From assembly GCA_028023455.1 (NCBI GenBank), contig JAQFVV010000966.1:81215-145214 (forward strand): DNA of 64,000 nt. The letters are read 5' to 3'. Positions 50,301 through 60,500 of this stretch are shown here, piece after piece. How positions within the stretch are numbered: position 1 is the first letter of the stretch; the number at the start of each line of letters is the position of its first letter. The notes under the pieces are model-generated. The model made no database searches. It saw only the letters and a list, made by a program, of their open reading frames with translations, and had not been told where the DNA came from. This DNA comes from Epiperipatus broadwayi (lineage: Eukaryota; Onychophora; Udeonychophora; Euonychophora; Peripatidae). Both the position numbers and the translations under genes were made by a program.

Positions 50301-52445
50301 GATATATATATATATATATTGTAACAGTCAAGTTTGTACATTCACGTAACAGAATTCAGAATCCAAGCAAAAGAGACCAAAGCTGACTAGACTAGGACTG
50401 TGACATCCCGAGTCCGACCACACTTCAACTTGTAAGTCAGGATTCCAAGACTCAAGACCCTACGAATGACCACCTTGAAATTATACATAGTATACCTCTT
50501 TCCACACGGCCGACATAGGTCACAGAGAAGCAATAAGACTCTGATGAATAAAAGAAAGGTTCTTAATTGACTAAAATATCACTAAATTTAATTTAACTTA
50601 ATGCATAGTTTCACATATATAGATTATAAATAATAATTAGAATTGGATTGAATTAGATCAATAACGAAACAGAGAATGAAATACATTAAATTAATTATAT
50701 ATTTATTTACAATTGGCATGAAATTGATAAGTTTTACACATTTCAGCATCGAATGTACAAACATTGGGTGGATAAGAGAACACCTTCTCTTTTTATATAC
50801 AATTCGAAATAGCTTATATAAATAATTTCATTTAATTTTCATAAATGGGTTTAACATATGCCCTTCTTATGACTTGCTTACAATTGATACATAATCAATC
50901 ACTACGTTATGCCTATAACTCTAGTTAAGCCAAATCCTATTACTTTTGTGGCTGGATATATAAATAATTATATTAAACTTTGATCATGAATTCATTTACT
51001 AAAATATACAATATAATTTAATAACGAGCACATAAACCAGCTCAAGTAATGATCGATCGAACATGGCTTTCGAGAGAAAATTTCAGAATGCTGAAAGCGT
51101 TAGGTTAAGGTGGGAGAGTTGGCTGAAATAAGATTTTACCAATGCGCTATGGCACAGGTAAACAATAATAGGAAAAGTCGCTCTGCGGATGGATGAAATA
51201 ACTTCAGGGTTCTTGTGACAAATGCCGGTACCCTGTAACCGATCGCAATGCTGCGTGAAAAGGAACATTGTGTTCAGGAATGGCGGGGGTCTTACGTGCT
51301 AACCTGGCCTTAAACTCAGGCTTTGCGACTGCTCTACCCTATAAGAGAAGATGTGCTGGCAATGCCATGGCTCCATCTTAATGGATATTACGTATAGCAG
51401 CAAAACGAGAATAATTTTATAACATACTATCACATCCGCCAAGCAAAGAATAGTATATTTCATACTATGAAATACAAGTTAATAGCATTTTAGCTCTATC
51501 AAATTGGGACCAACTCTTGTGTAGCCTGATAATAAACATCTATGCTACGAAAAAGAATATTACTACATCTGTACTTTGACATGCTCAATCTATTAAGTTA
51601 CGTATAGATAATAAATATTTAAGGAGGGAAAGTATATTTCTATGGACTTAAGAATTTAAATGTCAAATATACTTATAAATACGATCAAGGCTAAATTTAA
51701 TTCTAAATAAAACTATAAGGTTAAGTTTTTAAAGGGTTGATTATAAGAGCCACATTTCACATATTAAATCATTTAAATAATAAAAAAAATAGGATTTCAA
51801 AACAGCACAGAAAGTTGATGCTATAAACAAATTACACGAAGATTTTCAAATAATATCTTCTTAAAAACATGAAATTAAGTGCCCACTGTTTCGAAATATT
51901 GGCATATAAATTATAAAAGCATTTAATTAAAATAAGCAAAGAAATATAGACACAACTGCAGTGATATAACTTTAAATTAAATAATTTACTTTGAAGTGAA
52001 TTGAAAATATAAATAAGTCAGATTATTTAAAATTTAACAACATTAAATTTTGATAGCAATTGACATATTTAAAATATTAAATGGATTTTAAGTTTTGATT
52101 ACATTTAGCTTTATCATTATTTTAAAAAGAGAGTTAGCTAACTTATATAGATATATTTACATAAAGAATAACACAGAATTACACAGAGCTCTGTGGTTTA
52201 AAAAATAAAATGGTACCGGTATTATTTATCTGGACTGCAAGTTCTTGGTGTAGGTTTGGTGAGTTTGACTGGGTGGCTGGTGGCATCATCTTTCCCATTA
52301 TGTTAGGCTTGTCTCTTCTATCGGCATGATGGTGGTTTTAGGCATTTCGACAACAGAAACCCCGTTCTTCCACAGAGTAACAGCAACAAAATTCCCACTT
52401 TTAGCGGGACATATTATACATTAACAATTGTGAAGGATGGCTGCA

Positions 52446-52533
52446 ATTCACTCTAAAAATATGGCTGTCTATCCTTGTTAAAAATACAGATTCACTCTAA
52501 AAATATGGCTGTCTATCCTTGTTAAAAATACAG
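52446..52533. repeat. Perfect 44-bp tandem duplication
   Basis: The unit ATTCACTCTAAAAATATGGC... occurs at 52446-52489 and 52490-52533 without a visible mismatch. Confidence 0.9.
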
Positions 52534-52790
52534 AGTATTTATATCTTTTCCTTATCGGAATCTATGCCTCAAGACTCACTAAACTCAGGAACTTAATTAA
52601 ATATTTTTCAATTTATAATCCAGATTTTTACAATCTTAGATAACTTATGTTAGAAACATTCCATAAGCTATTATTATAGTTAAGATTTTTCCTTGCAAAC
52701 AATTGTCCAATTTAGATTTTAAAATAACTTAATCTTATCTAAGGAGATTTTAATTAGTAAATTTTGAACTAGTTTTACTTTTTACGAATT

Positions 52791-53090
52791 GATAAACAGA
52801 GCAAAACTCTCCATACAGTATTGCCACCTGTGCTAAACAGAGTAATCAATGGATGCCAGAAGGCTTGTGCATAAAATCCCTATCTAATGCCTACTCATCC
52901 AATATCCCCAGACTAGTTTCTGGCTTGTGGCCTTCGTCAGTGAGGAGCTTTGGATCTGAGAGCACTGCATCTAGATCTTAGGATGAGTAGGCATTAGATA
53001 GGGATTTTATGCACAAGCCTTCTGGCATCCATTGATTACTCTGTTTAGCACAGGTGGCAATACTGTATGGAGAGTTTTGCTCTGTTTATC
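52791..53090. repeat. Complete hairpin repeat (GCAAAACTCTCC family), copy 4
   Basis: Two 110-bp arms (52791-52900 and 52981-53090) are near-perfect inverted copies running from GATAAACAGAGCAAAACTC to CTAATGCCTACTCATCC, with an 80-bp unique spacer. It is the most intact member and defines the family found at 6275, 6732 and 44872. It is MITE-like and has no coding capacity. Confidence 0.92.
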
Positions 53091-53799
53091 AACAATTAAT
53101 GTGCTAGTATAGGAAATGTGATCATGTGATGCTTAATGTTTTTACGAATTCCAGGTGTGGTCGTTAATGACACTTGTTTACAACCAGAAATCTTTTTAAT
53201 TACTTGACCAGCTTTTATTTTTAATCTTACATATAATAGAAACTCTTTTTATTTAAAAACAACCTTTTGACATTTTTTTAAAACGCAAACCTTTTTAACA
53301 TATTTATTTAAAATAATTTACAAACATATTTTGATATAGCGTTTAAATATATTTTCGAGAAACTTTTCCCTGAAATATATTTAAAACAAGAAATCTTTTA
53401 ATAATTTTTAAAGACATTTAATATTATTTTTAGATAAAGGCTTTTACATATTTTAAATCATGTCTTTCTTCTATATAGCACAGATTATATATCCACATAC
53501 GAAATTACAATATTAACAAACAAAATTAATAATTTATTCTTAACTTAAATAATATAACGAACATTTTTAGAATTATTAAATCAATTTAGTACGCTATAAT
53601 TTTACTAATCCTACCTAATTATAGCGTTGGTTCGCACGCAAATATATAATACTGTTTATACAGACATGAGCTAATTTTAAATTTATTAACATTTAAATAG
53701 GTTCGAACTTAGCACAGATGAGTGTGTCATTAGGTTTGATGGTGAAATGTTAGGGGCTTGGAAAGTTATCGTTTCAATATATATATATTATAAATCATG

Positions 53800-54560
53800 A
53801 TTTCTGAAACAATGAGGTTTAATAAATAAAATTAAATAAAGTGACGGTTTAACAAGATAACATTTGGTCTCAACTGGGTAAAAAAACAATAATAATAAAA
53901 TTGTTGTTGCAGTGATAATTATATTACTTGATTATTAAATAATTTGATTTAAATTTGGAAGAATGATATTGAATTCATTTTATTATAGAGGATAAAACTG
54001 TAGTTTCATGGATTACTGCAGCAGCTTTTAACTCTTCAATTTTTGATACAATGAAATCTTATATATGATTAATCGCAATAAATTTTATAAATCTTACATT
54101 TCTAAACGATTTGGTAACTATATCACTAATGGTTCAAACATTTTTGCCATCTAATTTCTAGCTGAAACTATTAATATTTCGTATGTTAATTCACATATAT
54201 TCTAGAAAAGATGATGAAACATTCTTATCTTCAAATATCATGCTGCAGATAATGATTTGAGGATGTGAGAGAGACGTTGTAGGATGTAAATAATTACCTA
54301 ACTAGTATTCGACTTGAGGAATAAATTACATTAGTTATCTCTGTGTGATGGAAATGTTTGAGATATTGATACTTGGTTTAAATTAAATAAATAATATTTA
54401 GAAAAAATACAGATTGGGAAATGTTATGTTCAGTTTTACTTACATTATCGACAGCTTCTAAATATAAAGCTAAAGATAGTGATAGGCTACGAATATGGAG
54501 ACTTAAGTTGTCTGAAAGCACTCAGCTGTATAATTCTTTTCTAATAATAAGCTTAATTTT
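53800..54560. other. A+T-rich sequence, no gene seen
   Basis: The 78-codon frame at 54421-54657 runs into the tRNA SINE and is not a gene. Confidence 0.4.
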
Positions 54561-54565
54561 TTTCC

Positions 54566-54661
54566 CATGTGTCAAAGCATCGGCCGGGAAGCGAACCCGC
54601 AAACCTGGGACAACTGCTTGTAAGGCAGCTTTGCTGACCGCACCAACGCTTGACTAAGTGC
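54566..54661 (-). repeat. tRNA-derived SINE head (tRNA-Val-like)
   Basis: Minus strand: AGCGTTGGTGCGGTCAGCAA (acceptor and D-arm region), GCTGC-CTTACAA-GCAGT (a 5-bp anticodon stem with anticodon TAC if genuine), then GCGGGTTCGCTTCCCGG (T-arm, B-box). The acceptor stem does not close well and the same unit occurs at 13426-13498. It is therefore a SINE derived from a tRNA rather than a working tRNA gene. Confidence 0.65.
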
Positions 54662-54762
54662 AATTTAAAACTACAAGAAGTTGTACATTTTAAAAATTGT
54701 ACACATGTGTTAAGAAAAGAATGTATTTATTTGAACTGTGTTAGACCGTATATATAGATTTA

Positions 54763-54988
54763 TAATTAAATAAAATGTTTTCACCCAATAAAGACTAATT
54801 AATAATTATATATTTGAATAGTGATTACTATAAGATTAAGTAATAATAAATACCTCTTATCTAAAGAAAATGTTAATATATCTACCTTCAGTAGAAGATG
54901 TTGCAGTAGTTGTTGCTACAAAATAAAATGTAATTTTAAATTACAATAATATTCTTATAACTTTTCAATCATTGTAATAGCAATCAAA
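54763..54988 (+). repeat. ~226-bp repeat, second copy at 63769-63995
   Basis: TTTTCACCCAATAAAGACTA, TATCTACCTTCAGTAGA and TGTAATAGCAATCAAAGA occur in both copies, which are about 93-95 percent alike by eye. In this copy the repeat stops at a (TA)n followed by TTGAAACGG. Confidence 0.88.
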
Positions 54989-54999
54989 GAATATATATA

Positions 55000-55873
55000 T
55001 ATATATTGAAACGGTTACACCTGTTTCACCTATTATCTTTGATAATAGTATATATTTGTTGTACTCAGATGGCGTGTATTTCTTAAATTTTAAAAACTTT
55101 GTCCTTATAATATTGCGAGTATGTGCGTATATAAACGTCTTTAAAAATTATAAATATAAAATTATAGTCTCAAATATTTATATAAGAGCATGTTCCATTA
55201 GATTTGTTAAAACTGAAATAAACATAACTGTATAATTAAAATTTATCTATATAGTAGCATAATAAGTTTAAATTTATAATATTACTTATTTTTCAATATT
55301 CTTTCTAAATAATTATTTAAGTCAGTATTCATTTTAACTAATTTCCAAGTTAGATAATTTTCAATTCTTTTGTTTGCTTAAAATTACAAGCAGAAAGTTT
55401 TATCAGTTTTAACACTTCGTTCTAAAAATAAATCTTTGGCCAAAATTTGACCTATTTAAAAATTATAACCAAGACCAATTATAATATTCAGTCAGGCATA
55501 AATCTATACAAAAATCTTTACAAATTGCTTGTGACCATTCTCTCGAAAATATATCTTTAACCATGACGTCAATTAGAACAATAGAGTCTTACCAAGTCCA
55601 GATTTAGATATACTTAATATTTTTACTAACTGGATATTTGGTTAAAGACTAGTTTGAACTAGTCATCTTGTGATGTGGCATGACTCAAAGTAGGAGGTTA
55701 CTACTGTCAAAAATATAGCATAAAAAGGGGCCCAAATAGCCACCAAATTCTCTAATCTACCCTCTTCCATCATCTATCATCATCCGTCTTAAGTTTTTGC
55801 TGTTGCTATGAAAATTATATTTGCTGCCGAAATTATTTCCAAAGGCCAGAGCTGAAGCTAAGTAAGAAAACTG
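55000..55873. other. A+T-rich sequence between the repeat and the Merlin element
   Basis: Begins TATATATTGAAACGGTTACA, similar to the end at 53779-53790, so another TA-targeted element may start here. No gene was seen. CTGGGTGTCG at 55871 marks the junction with the Merlin element. Confidence 0.4.
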
Positions 55874-55989
55874 GGTGTCGATTTAGTATGCGCTCACAGC
55901 CGCCATTTTGAATTACAAGAACCACCCAAACCATGCTGAAACATCCAACCGATAAATGATATCGATCAAAATGGCCATTTTCGTAGGAA

Positions 55990-56405
55990 AAAAAAACCAA
56001 AAATCGGAATTTTCATATAAAAAAAAAAAACAATCACGTGACTAAAATATTATAACACAAAAATCGCAATTTTCATAAAAAAAAAACCAAAATCGGAATT
56101 TGTCATAAAAAAAAAAAGCCAATCACGTGACTAAAATATTATAACAAAAAATCGCAATTTTCATAATAAAATCACGTGATTAAAATATTAAAATACAAAA
56201 ATCACAATTTTCATAAAAAAAATCACGTGATTAAAATATTAAAACACAAAAATCGCAATTTTCATAAAAAAATCACGTGATTAAAATATTAAAATACAAA
56301 AATCACAATTTTCATAAAAAAAATCACGTGATTAAAATATTAAAACACAAAAATCGCAATTTTCATAAAATAATCACGTGATTAAAATATTAAAACACAA
56401 AATCG
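55990..56405. repeat. CACGTG-rich tandem array, left arm
   Basis: About seven copies of a 50-62 bp unit made of AATCACGTGATTAAAATATT followed by AAAACACAAAAATCGCAATT and TTCATAAAAAA. Every unit carries the palindromic E-box CACGTG. The mirror array is at 60080-60500. Confidence 0.9.
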
Positions 56406-56510
56406 TATATGCCAAAAGATTATAACTTATGAAATCTGAATGCTAAAAATGGTAAAAAATAATGATGAAAAGATTTTAAGCAATAATTATGTTTTCATTC
56501 ACTTACAGAA

Positions 56511-56639
56511 ATGGAATCACGAGACCAAAAAGGCGGTAAAGATCTTGAATACACGTTTACTCCTAATCAAAATGATGACTTAAAATTGATAGATTTAAAA
56601 TACGAATTATACTATATGCTAAAAGATTGTAACTTATAA
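56511..56639 (+). CDS. Small ORF in 207-bp unit, left copy 1 (unknown)
   Basis: A 42-codon ORF starting MESRDQKGGKDLEYTFTPNQ and ending MLKDCNL. It begins two bases after TTCATTCACTTACAG, which looks like a 3' splice site, so it may be an exon rather than a free ORF. The hydrophilic, charged composition is unlike the Phe/Ile/Leu-rich random frames elsewhere in this window. It is identical in the next unit and conserved in the right arm. I do not recognise the protein. It points toward the transposase gene. Conservation could reflect only DNA-level homogenisation of the repeat. Confidence 0.4.
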   Translation: MESRDQKGGKDLEYTFTPNQNDDLKLIDLKYELYYMLKDCNL

Positions 56640-56717
56640 AATCTGAATGCTAAAAATGGTAAAAAATAATGATGAAAAGATTTTAAGCAATAATTATGTT
56701 TTCATTCACTTACAGAA

Positions 56718-56846
56718 ATGGAATCACGAGACCAAAAAGGCGGTAAAGATCTTGAATACACATTTACTCCTAATCAAAATGATGACTTAAAATTGATAGA
56801 TTTAAAATACGAATTATACTATATGCTAAAAGATTGTAACTTATAA
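56718..56846 (+). CDS. Small ORF in 207-bp unit, left copy 2 (unknown)
   Basis: Same 42-codon ORF one unit on, with the same upstream acceptor-like string. The only difference I see is synonymous or near-synonymous (ACG to ACA at Thr15). Confidence 0.4.
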   Translation: MESRDQKGGKDLEYTFTPNQNDDLKLIDLKYELYYMLKDCNL

Positions 56847-57197
56847 AATCTGAATGCTAAAAATGGTAAAAAATAATGATGTAAGAAAGATCAGTGGTTG
56901 CTAGTTTCAATTTTAGTTTGCGAGCTTATCAAACATATAACGGTACCCACATAACTTATAAAATCTGAATGCTAAAAAGTAATGATGTAAGAAAGATCGG
57001 TGGTTGCTAGTTTGAATTTTAGTTGGCGAGTTTATCAAACATATATGAACTAAAGGATATGAATTTTTAAACAGAAAAAGTGAAGGAAAAATTGATAAAA
57101 AATAAAAACCCACATGTTCAATTATAACTTCTACTTACCAGAAATTCTTGCTTTGTCCCACATAGATACTGTTTGAATTTCGTCTCCTAATGTCAAA

Positions 57198-57260
57198 ATG
57201 GCGTCTACTCTTGATCGCGTGAGATTCACACAGGCTGAAGAAATCTATAATTTGCATTGA
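57198..57260 (+). CDS. Short ORF MASTLDRVRF... in inner left arm (possible 5' exon)
   Basis: A 20-codon ORF, MASTLDRVRFTQAEEIYNLH, follows AATGTCAAA. Its composition is coding-like and it is kept in the right arm (59038-59100, minus). It lies about 330 bp upstream of the transposase start. It could be an upstream ORF or an exon end whose frame is lost through splicing. Function unknown. Confidence 0.35.
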   Translation: MASTLDRVRFTQAEEIYNLH

Positions 57261-57526
57261 TACGTCGAACTCTTGAAATCGAGACAATCCCTATTTATTT
57301 ACATGCAAGTGATTTTTATCATCAAAAAATGAACACAGAAACATGTTTAAAGAAAATAAATACATTTTATTATTAATTACAATTATTTACTTTAAAATTC
57401 TTTAGGTTTTTAAAAATCTTTATTGTTTTGTTTAATTACTTTAAAATATGTAAATTTTATATATTTAAAGAAATAGAAATAAAAACTCAACATTGTTGAC
57501 ATGTGATCATATGACTTGAAAATGTC

Positions 57527-57533
57527 TATAAAA
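57527..57533 (+). promoter_or_regulatory. Likely TATA box of the transposase
   Basis: TATAAAA within GTCTATAAAAGACAC lies 58 bp before the ATG at 57592, at the very inner end of the left arm. The inverted copy in the right arm (58764-58770) points back across the gene. Confidence 0.6.
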
Positions 57534-57591
57534 GACACTTTTGTTTCAAAATTTTTGGTCTTTAGTAACCAAAGTGCATCTCCTAACTAAC

Positions 57592-58588
57592 ATGGCTTTG
57601 CAAAACTTCTATTACAATATTATCTCTAACGAAAATCAAGCGGTTACGTTTTTGCGGGATAATGATCTTCTCAATGATGAAAAGAGTAAGCAGCCCTGCG
57701 CAAAGTGTGGCGATGTCATGGTTGAGAAACGAAGGAAGAATCGGAAGGGTGACTGGGTCCCCACGATGCGGTGCTCCCACTGCCATACTACTAGATCGAT
57801 TCGTACAGGCAATTCGTTTTTCCACTATGTAGATGCAAGTGGTAGGATTGCAAGCCGATTGACCATACGTGAAATTATGGAGCTTGTTTTTTTTTTCATT
57901 CTAGATATGCCAACTAGACTAGCAGCGAAGATGGCCAGCAAATCTATGCCTACAATTGTAGACTGGTTTAATTTTTGCAGGGAAGTGTGTTCTCGAGCAG
58001 TTAAGAAGAAAGGACAGTTAGTAGGAACAGAAGAAGAACCAGTTCAGATAGATGAAGCTAGATTTGCTGGCCGAAGAAAATATAATAGGGGAAGACTCCT
58101 AAATGGCGATCATCCATGTACGAAAAAAGGATACATCGGTAACCCTAATTAACAAAAAAAACCACGGGGCTCGAATTGATGGACCCTGGGTGTTTGGACT
58201 AAAAAAGGGTACCGATTGTCTCTATTTTGTAGTGCCACGTCGTGACAAAGCTACGTTGATTCCCATTATTGAGAGGGAATGCACGGCTGGCTCTGTCATT
58301 CATTCAGATGAGTGGCCAGCCTATGCAGACCTGAAAGATAGAGGGTTTCAACATTTCACCATCAACCACCAACAAAATTATGTCAATCCGGTGACAGGCG
58401 CTCATATCCAATCTATTGAGCGATCATGGCTGGAAGCCAAAGTTAAAATATTAAAAAAAATGAGAGGGACGACACCGGATCTTTTACAATCCCATCTAGA
58501 CTCAATTTGTTGGCGGATGGATAAAAAGCATCTAAATGAGAGCGATACATTTATTAAATTTCTCAAAGATGCTAAAGATTCTTACTGA
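57592..58588 (+). pseudogene. Merlin (IS1595/ISXO2-like) transposase, one frameshift
   Basis: Predicted to cut and join the transposon ends with a DDE catalytic triad. The start is chosen at ATG 57592 (MALQNFYYNI); the longer frame from 57541 has no ATG. The first frame has a zinc ribbon, CAKC at residues 36-39 and CSHC at 61-64, a helix-rich middle, and the first catalytic Asp (D154) in VQIDEARFAGRRKYNRGR. It runs into a stop at 58150-58152. The second frame (58103-58588) continues with GPWVFGLKKGTDC, the second Asp in VIHSDEWPAY and the Glu in SIERSWLEAK. One extra base in the A6 run at 58123-58128 explains the break. The combined length of about 330 residues fits the family. Flanked on both sides by the arms. 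Confidence 0.88.
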
Positions 58589-58719
58589 CGGTGAAAAGGT
58601 TAGTGTTTATCTTATTTAAAAGTAAATAACTTTTACATTTGAAATAATCAATACATTTTTATTTATTTTTTTTTTTTTTTAGTGTATGTATTACGACGTG
58701 GCATTTTTTTAACATGAGG

Positions 58720-58725
58720 AATAAA
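58720..58725 (+). terminator. Candidate polyadenylation signal
   Basis: AATAAA lies 132 bp after the transposase stop, between a T-rich tract (58662-58680) and the right arm. Confidence 0.5.
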
Positions 58726-59037
58726 GATTTTTAAAAACCTAAAGATTTTGAAACAAAAGTGTCTTTTATAGACATTTTCAAGTCGCATATGATCACATGT
58801 CAACAACGCTGAGTTTTTATTTCTATTTCTTTAAATATATAAAATTTACATATTTTAAAGTAATTAAACAAAACAATAAAGATTTTTAAAAACCTAAAGA
58901 ATTTAAAGTAAATAATTGTAATTAATAATAAAATGTATTTATTTTCTTTAAACATGTTTCTGTGTTCATTTTTTGATGATAAAAATCACTTGCATGTAAA
59001 TAAATAGGGATTGTCTCGATTTCAAGAGTTCGATGTA

Positions 59038-59100
59038 TCAATGCAAATTATAGATTTCTTCAGCCTGTGTGAATCTCACGCGATCAAGAGTAGACGCCAT
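59038..59100 (-). CDS. Short ORF MASTLDRVRF... right-arm copy
   Basis: Minus-strand twin of 57198-57260 with the same 20 codons. It faces the 3' end of the transposase. Confidence 0.35.
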   Translation of the reverse strand: MASTLDRVRFTQAEEIYNLH

Positions 59101-59642
59101 TTTGACATTAGGAGACGAAATTCAAACAGTATCTATGTGGGACAAAGCAAGAATTTCTGGTAAGTAGAAGTTATAATTGAACATGTGGGTTTTTATTTTT
59201 TATCAATTTTTCCTTCACTTTTTCCGTTTAAAAATTCATATCCTTTAGTTCATATATGTTTGATAAACTCGCCAACTAAAATTCAAACTAGCAACCACCG
59301 ATCTTTCTTACATCATTACTTTTTAGCATTCAGATTTTATAAGTTATGTGGGTACCATTATATGTTTGATAAGCTCGCAAACTAAAATTGAAACTAGCAA
59401 CCACTGATCTTTCTTACATCATTATTTTTTAACATTTTTAGAATTCAGATTTTGATTAGGAGAAGTAAATGGTTTAATAAACTAAAATATGATTTTTTAA
59501 AAAAGATTGATGTAGATAACATGTATTCAAGATCTTTACCGCCTTTTTGGTCTCGTGATTCCATTTCTATAAGTGAATGAAAACATAATTATTGCTTAAA
59601 ATCTTTTCATCATTATTTTTTACCATTTTTAGCATTCAGATT

Positions 59643-59771
59643 TTATAAGTTACAATCTTTTAGCATATAGTATAATTCGTATTTTAAATCTATCAATTTT
59701 AAGTCATCATATTGATTAGGAGTAAACGTGTATTCAAGATCTTTACCGCCTTTTTGGTCTCGTGATTCCAT
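59643..59771 (-). CDS. Small ORF in 207-bp unit, right copy 1 (unknown)
   Basis: A 42-codon ORF equal to the left-arm one except Asn to Tyr in PNQYDD. The upstream CACTTACAG string is conserved. It faces inward. Confidence 0.4.
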   Translation of the reverse strand: MESRDQKGGKDLEYTFTPNQYDDLKLIDLKYELYYMLKDCNL

Positions 59772-59849
59772 TTCTGTAAGTGAATGAAAACATAATTATT
59801 GCTTAAAATCTTTTCATCATTATTTTTTACCATTTTTAGCATTCAGATT

Positions 59850-59978
59850 TTATAAGTTACAATCTTTTAGCATATAGTATAATTCGTATTTTAAATCTAT
59901 CAATTTTAAGTCATCATATTGATTAGGAGTAAACGTGTATTCAAGATCTTTACCGCCTTTTTGGTCTCGTGATTCCAT
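59850..59978 (-). CDS. Small ORF in 207-bp unit, right copy 2 (unknown)
   Basis: Second right-arm copy, 207 bp from the first, with the same Tyr variant. A third, rearranged unit at 59455-59564 keeps the first 14 codons (MESRDQKGGKDLEY), then diverges. Confidence 0.4.
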   Translation of the reverse strand: MESRDQKGGKDLEYTFTPNQYDDLKLIDLKYELYYMLKDCNL

Positions 59979-60079
59979 TTCTGTAAGTGAATGAAAACAT
60001 AATTATTGCTTAAAATCTTTTCATCATTATTTTTTATCATTTTTAGCATTCAGATTTTATAAGTTATAATCTTTTGGCA

Positions 60080-60500
60080 TATACGATTTTGTGTTTTAAT
60101 ATTTTAATCACGTGATTTCTTTTTTAAAATTGCTATTTTTATTTTTAGTATTTTAATCACGTGATTTTTTTATGAAAATTGTGATTTTTTTGTGTTTTAA
60201 TATTTTAATCACGTGAAATTTTTTTAATGAAAATTAATATTTTTATGTTTTATCACATACGATTTTGTGTTTTAATATTTTAATCACGTGATTTTTTTTT
60301 TTAAATTGCTATTTTTATTTTGTGTTTTAATATTTTAATCACGTGATTTTTTTTTTAAAATTGCTTTTTATTTTTAGTATTTTAATCACGTGATTTTTTT
60401 ATGAAAATTGTGATTTTTTTGTGTTTTAATATTTTAATCACGTGGAATTTTTTTAATGAAAATTAATATTTTTATGTTTTCTCATTTTTGTCACGTGATT
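60080..60500. repeat. CACGTG-rich tandem array, right arm
   Basis: TTTTAATATTTTAATCACGTG units alternating with GAAAATTGTGATTTTTTTG and GAAAATTAATATTTTTATG spacers. It contains a higher-order duplication of about 180 bp that the left array lacks. Confidence 0.88.

Larger units (their letters stand above)
50303..53790. mobile_element. Possible composite non-autonomous element (TATATATTGtAAC ends)
   Basis: Begins at a (TA)n tract with TATATATTGTAACAG and ends with a matching inverted TCGTTTCAATATATATA, like the tips of the 2.1-kb family. The interior is distinctly more G+C-rich at 50340-50560, 51040-51420 and 52195-52420, unlike neighbouring DNA. It has no coding frame I recognise. It contains a 44-bp tandem duplication and a nested hairpin. 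The boundaries are a hypothesis, since no second copy is available here. Confidence 0.4.
56407..56890. repeat. 207-bp tandem units, left arm
   Basis: Units begin at 56407, 56614 and 56821 (partial), exactly 207 bp apart. Each full unit contains a TTCATTCACTTACAG acceptor-like string followed by a 42-codon ORF. The right arm has matching units, also 207 bp apart. Confidence 0.92.
55874..57557. repeat. Merlin left terminal inverted repeat (~1.7 kb)
   Basis: Contains, from the outside in: the TIR tip and an AAATGGCCATTTT segment, a CACGTG array, two and a half 207-bp units, a twice-repeated TTGCTAGTTT.AATTTTAGTT segment, a small ORF at 57198, and a TATA box. Over the inner 300 bp I count about five differences from the right arm, near 98 percent identity. 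Confidence 0.9.

Noticed and set aside
51280-51350. tRNA- or 5S-like text on the minus strand (GGGTAGAGCAGTCGC, GGCCAGGTTAGCACG)
   Set aside because: It resembles pieces of tRNA and 5S RNA but I could not fold a complete structure or find both promoter boxes in order.
57583-57825. 80-codon minus-strand frame over the transposase
   Set aside because: Antisense shadow of the transposase zinc-ribbon region.
56913-59385. Two near-identical 66-codon frames (56913-57113 minus, 59185-59385 plus)
   Set aside because: They are mirror images created by the identity of the Merlin arms. They face outward and have no motif, and the likeness is explained by DNA-level arm identity.
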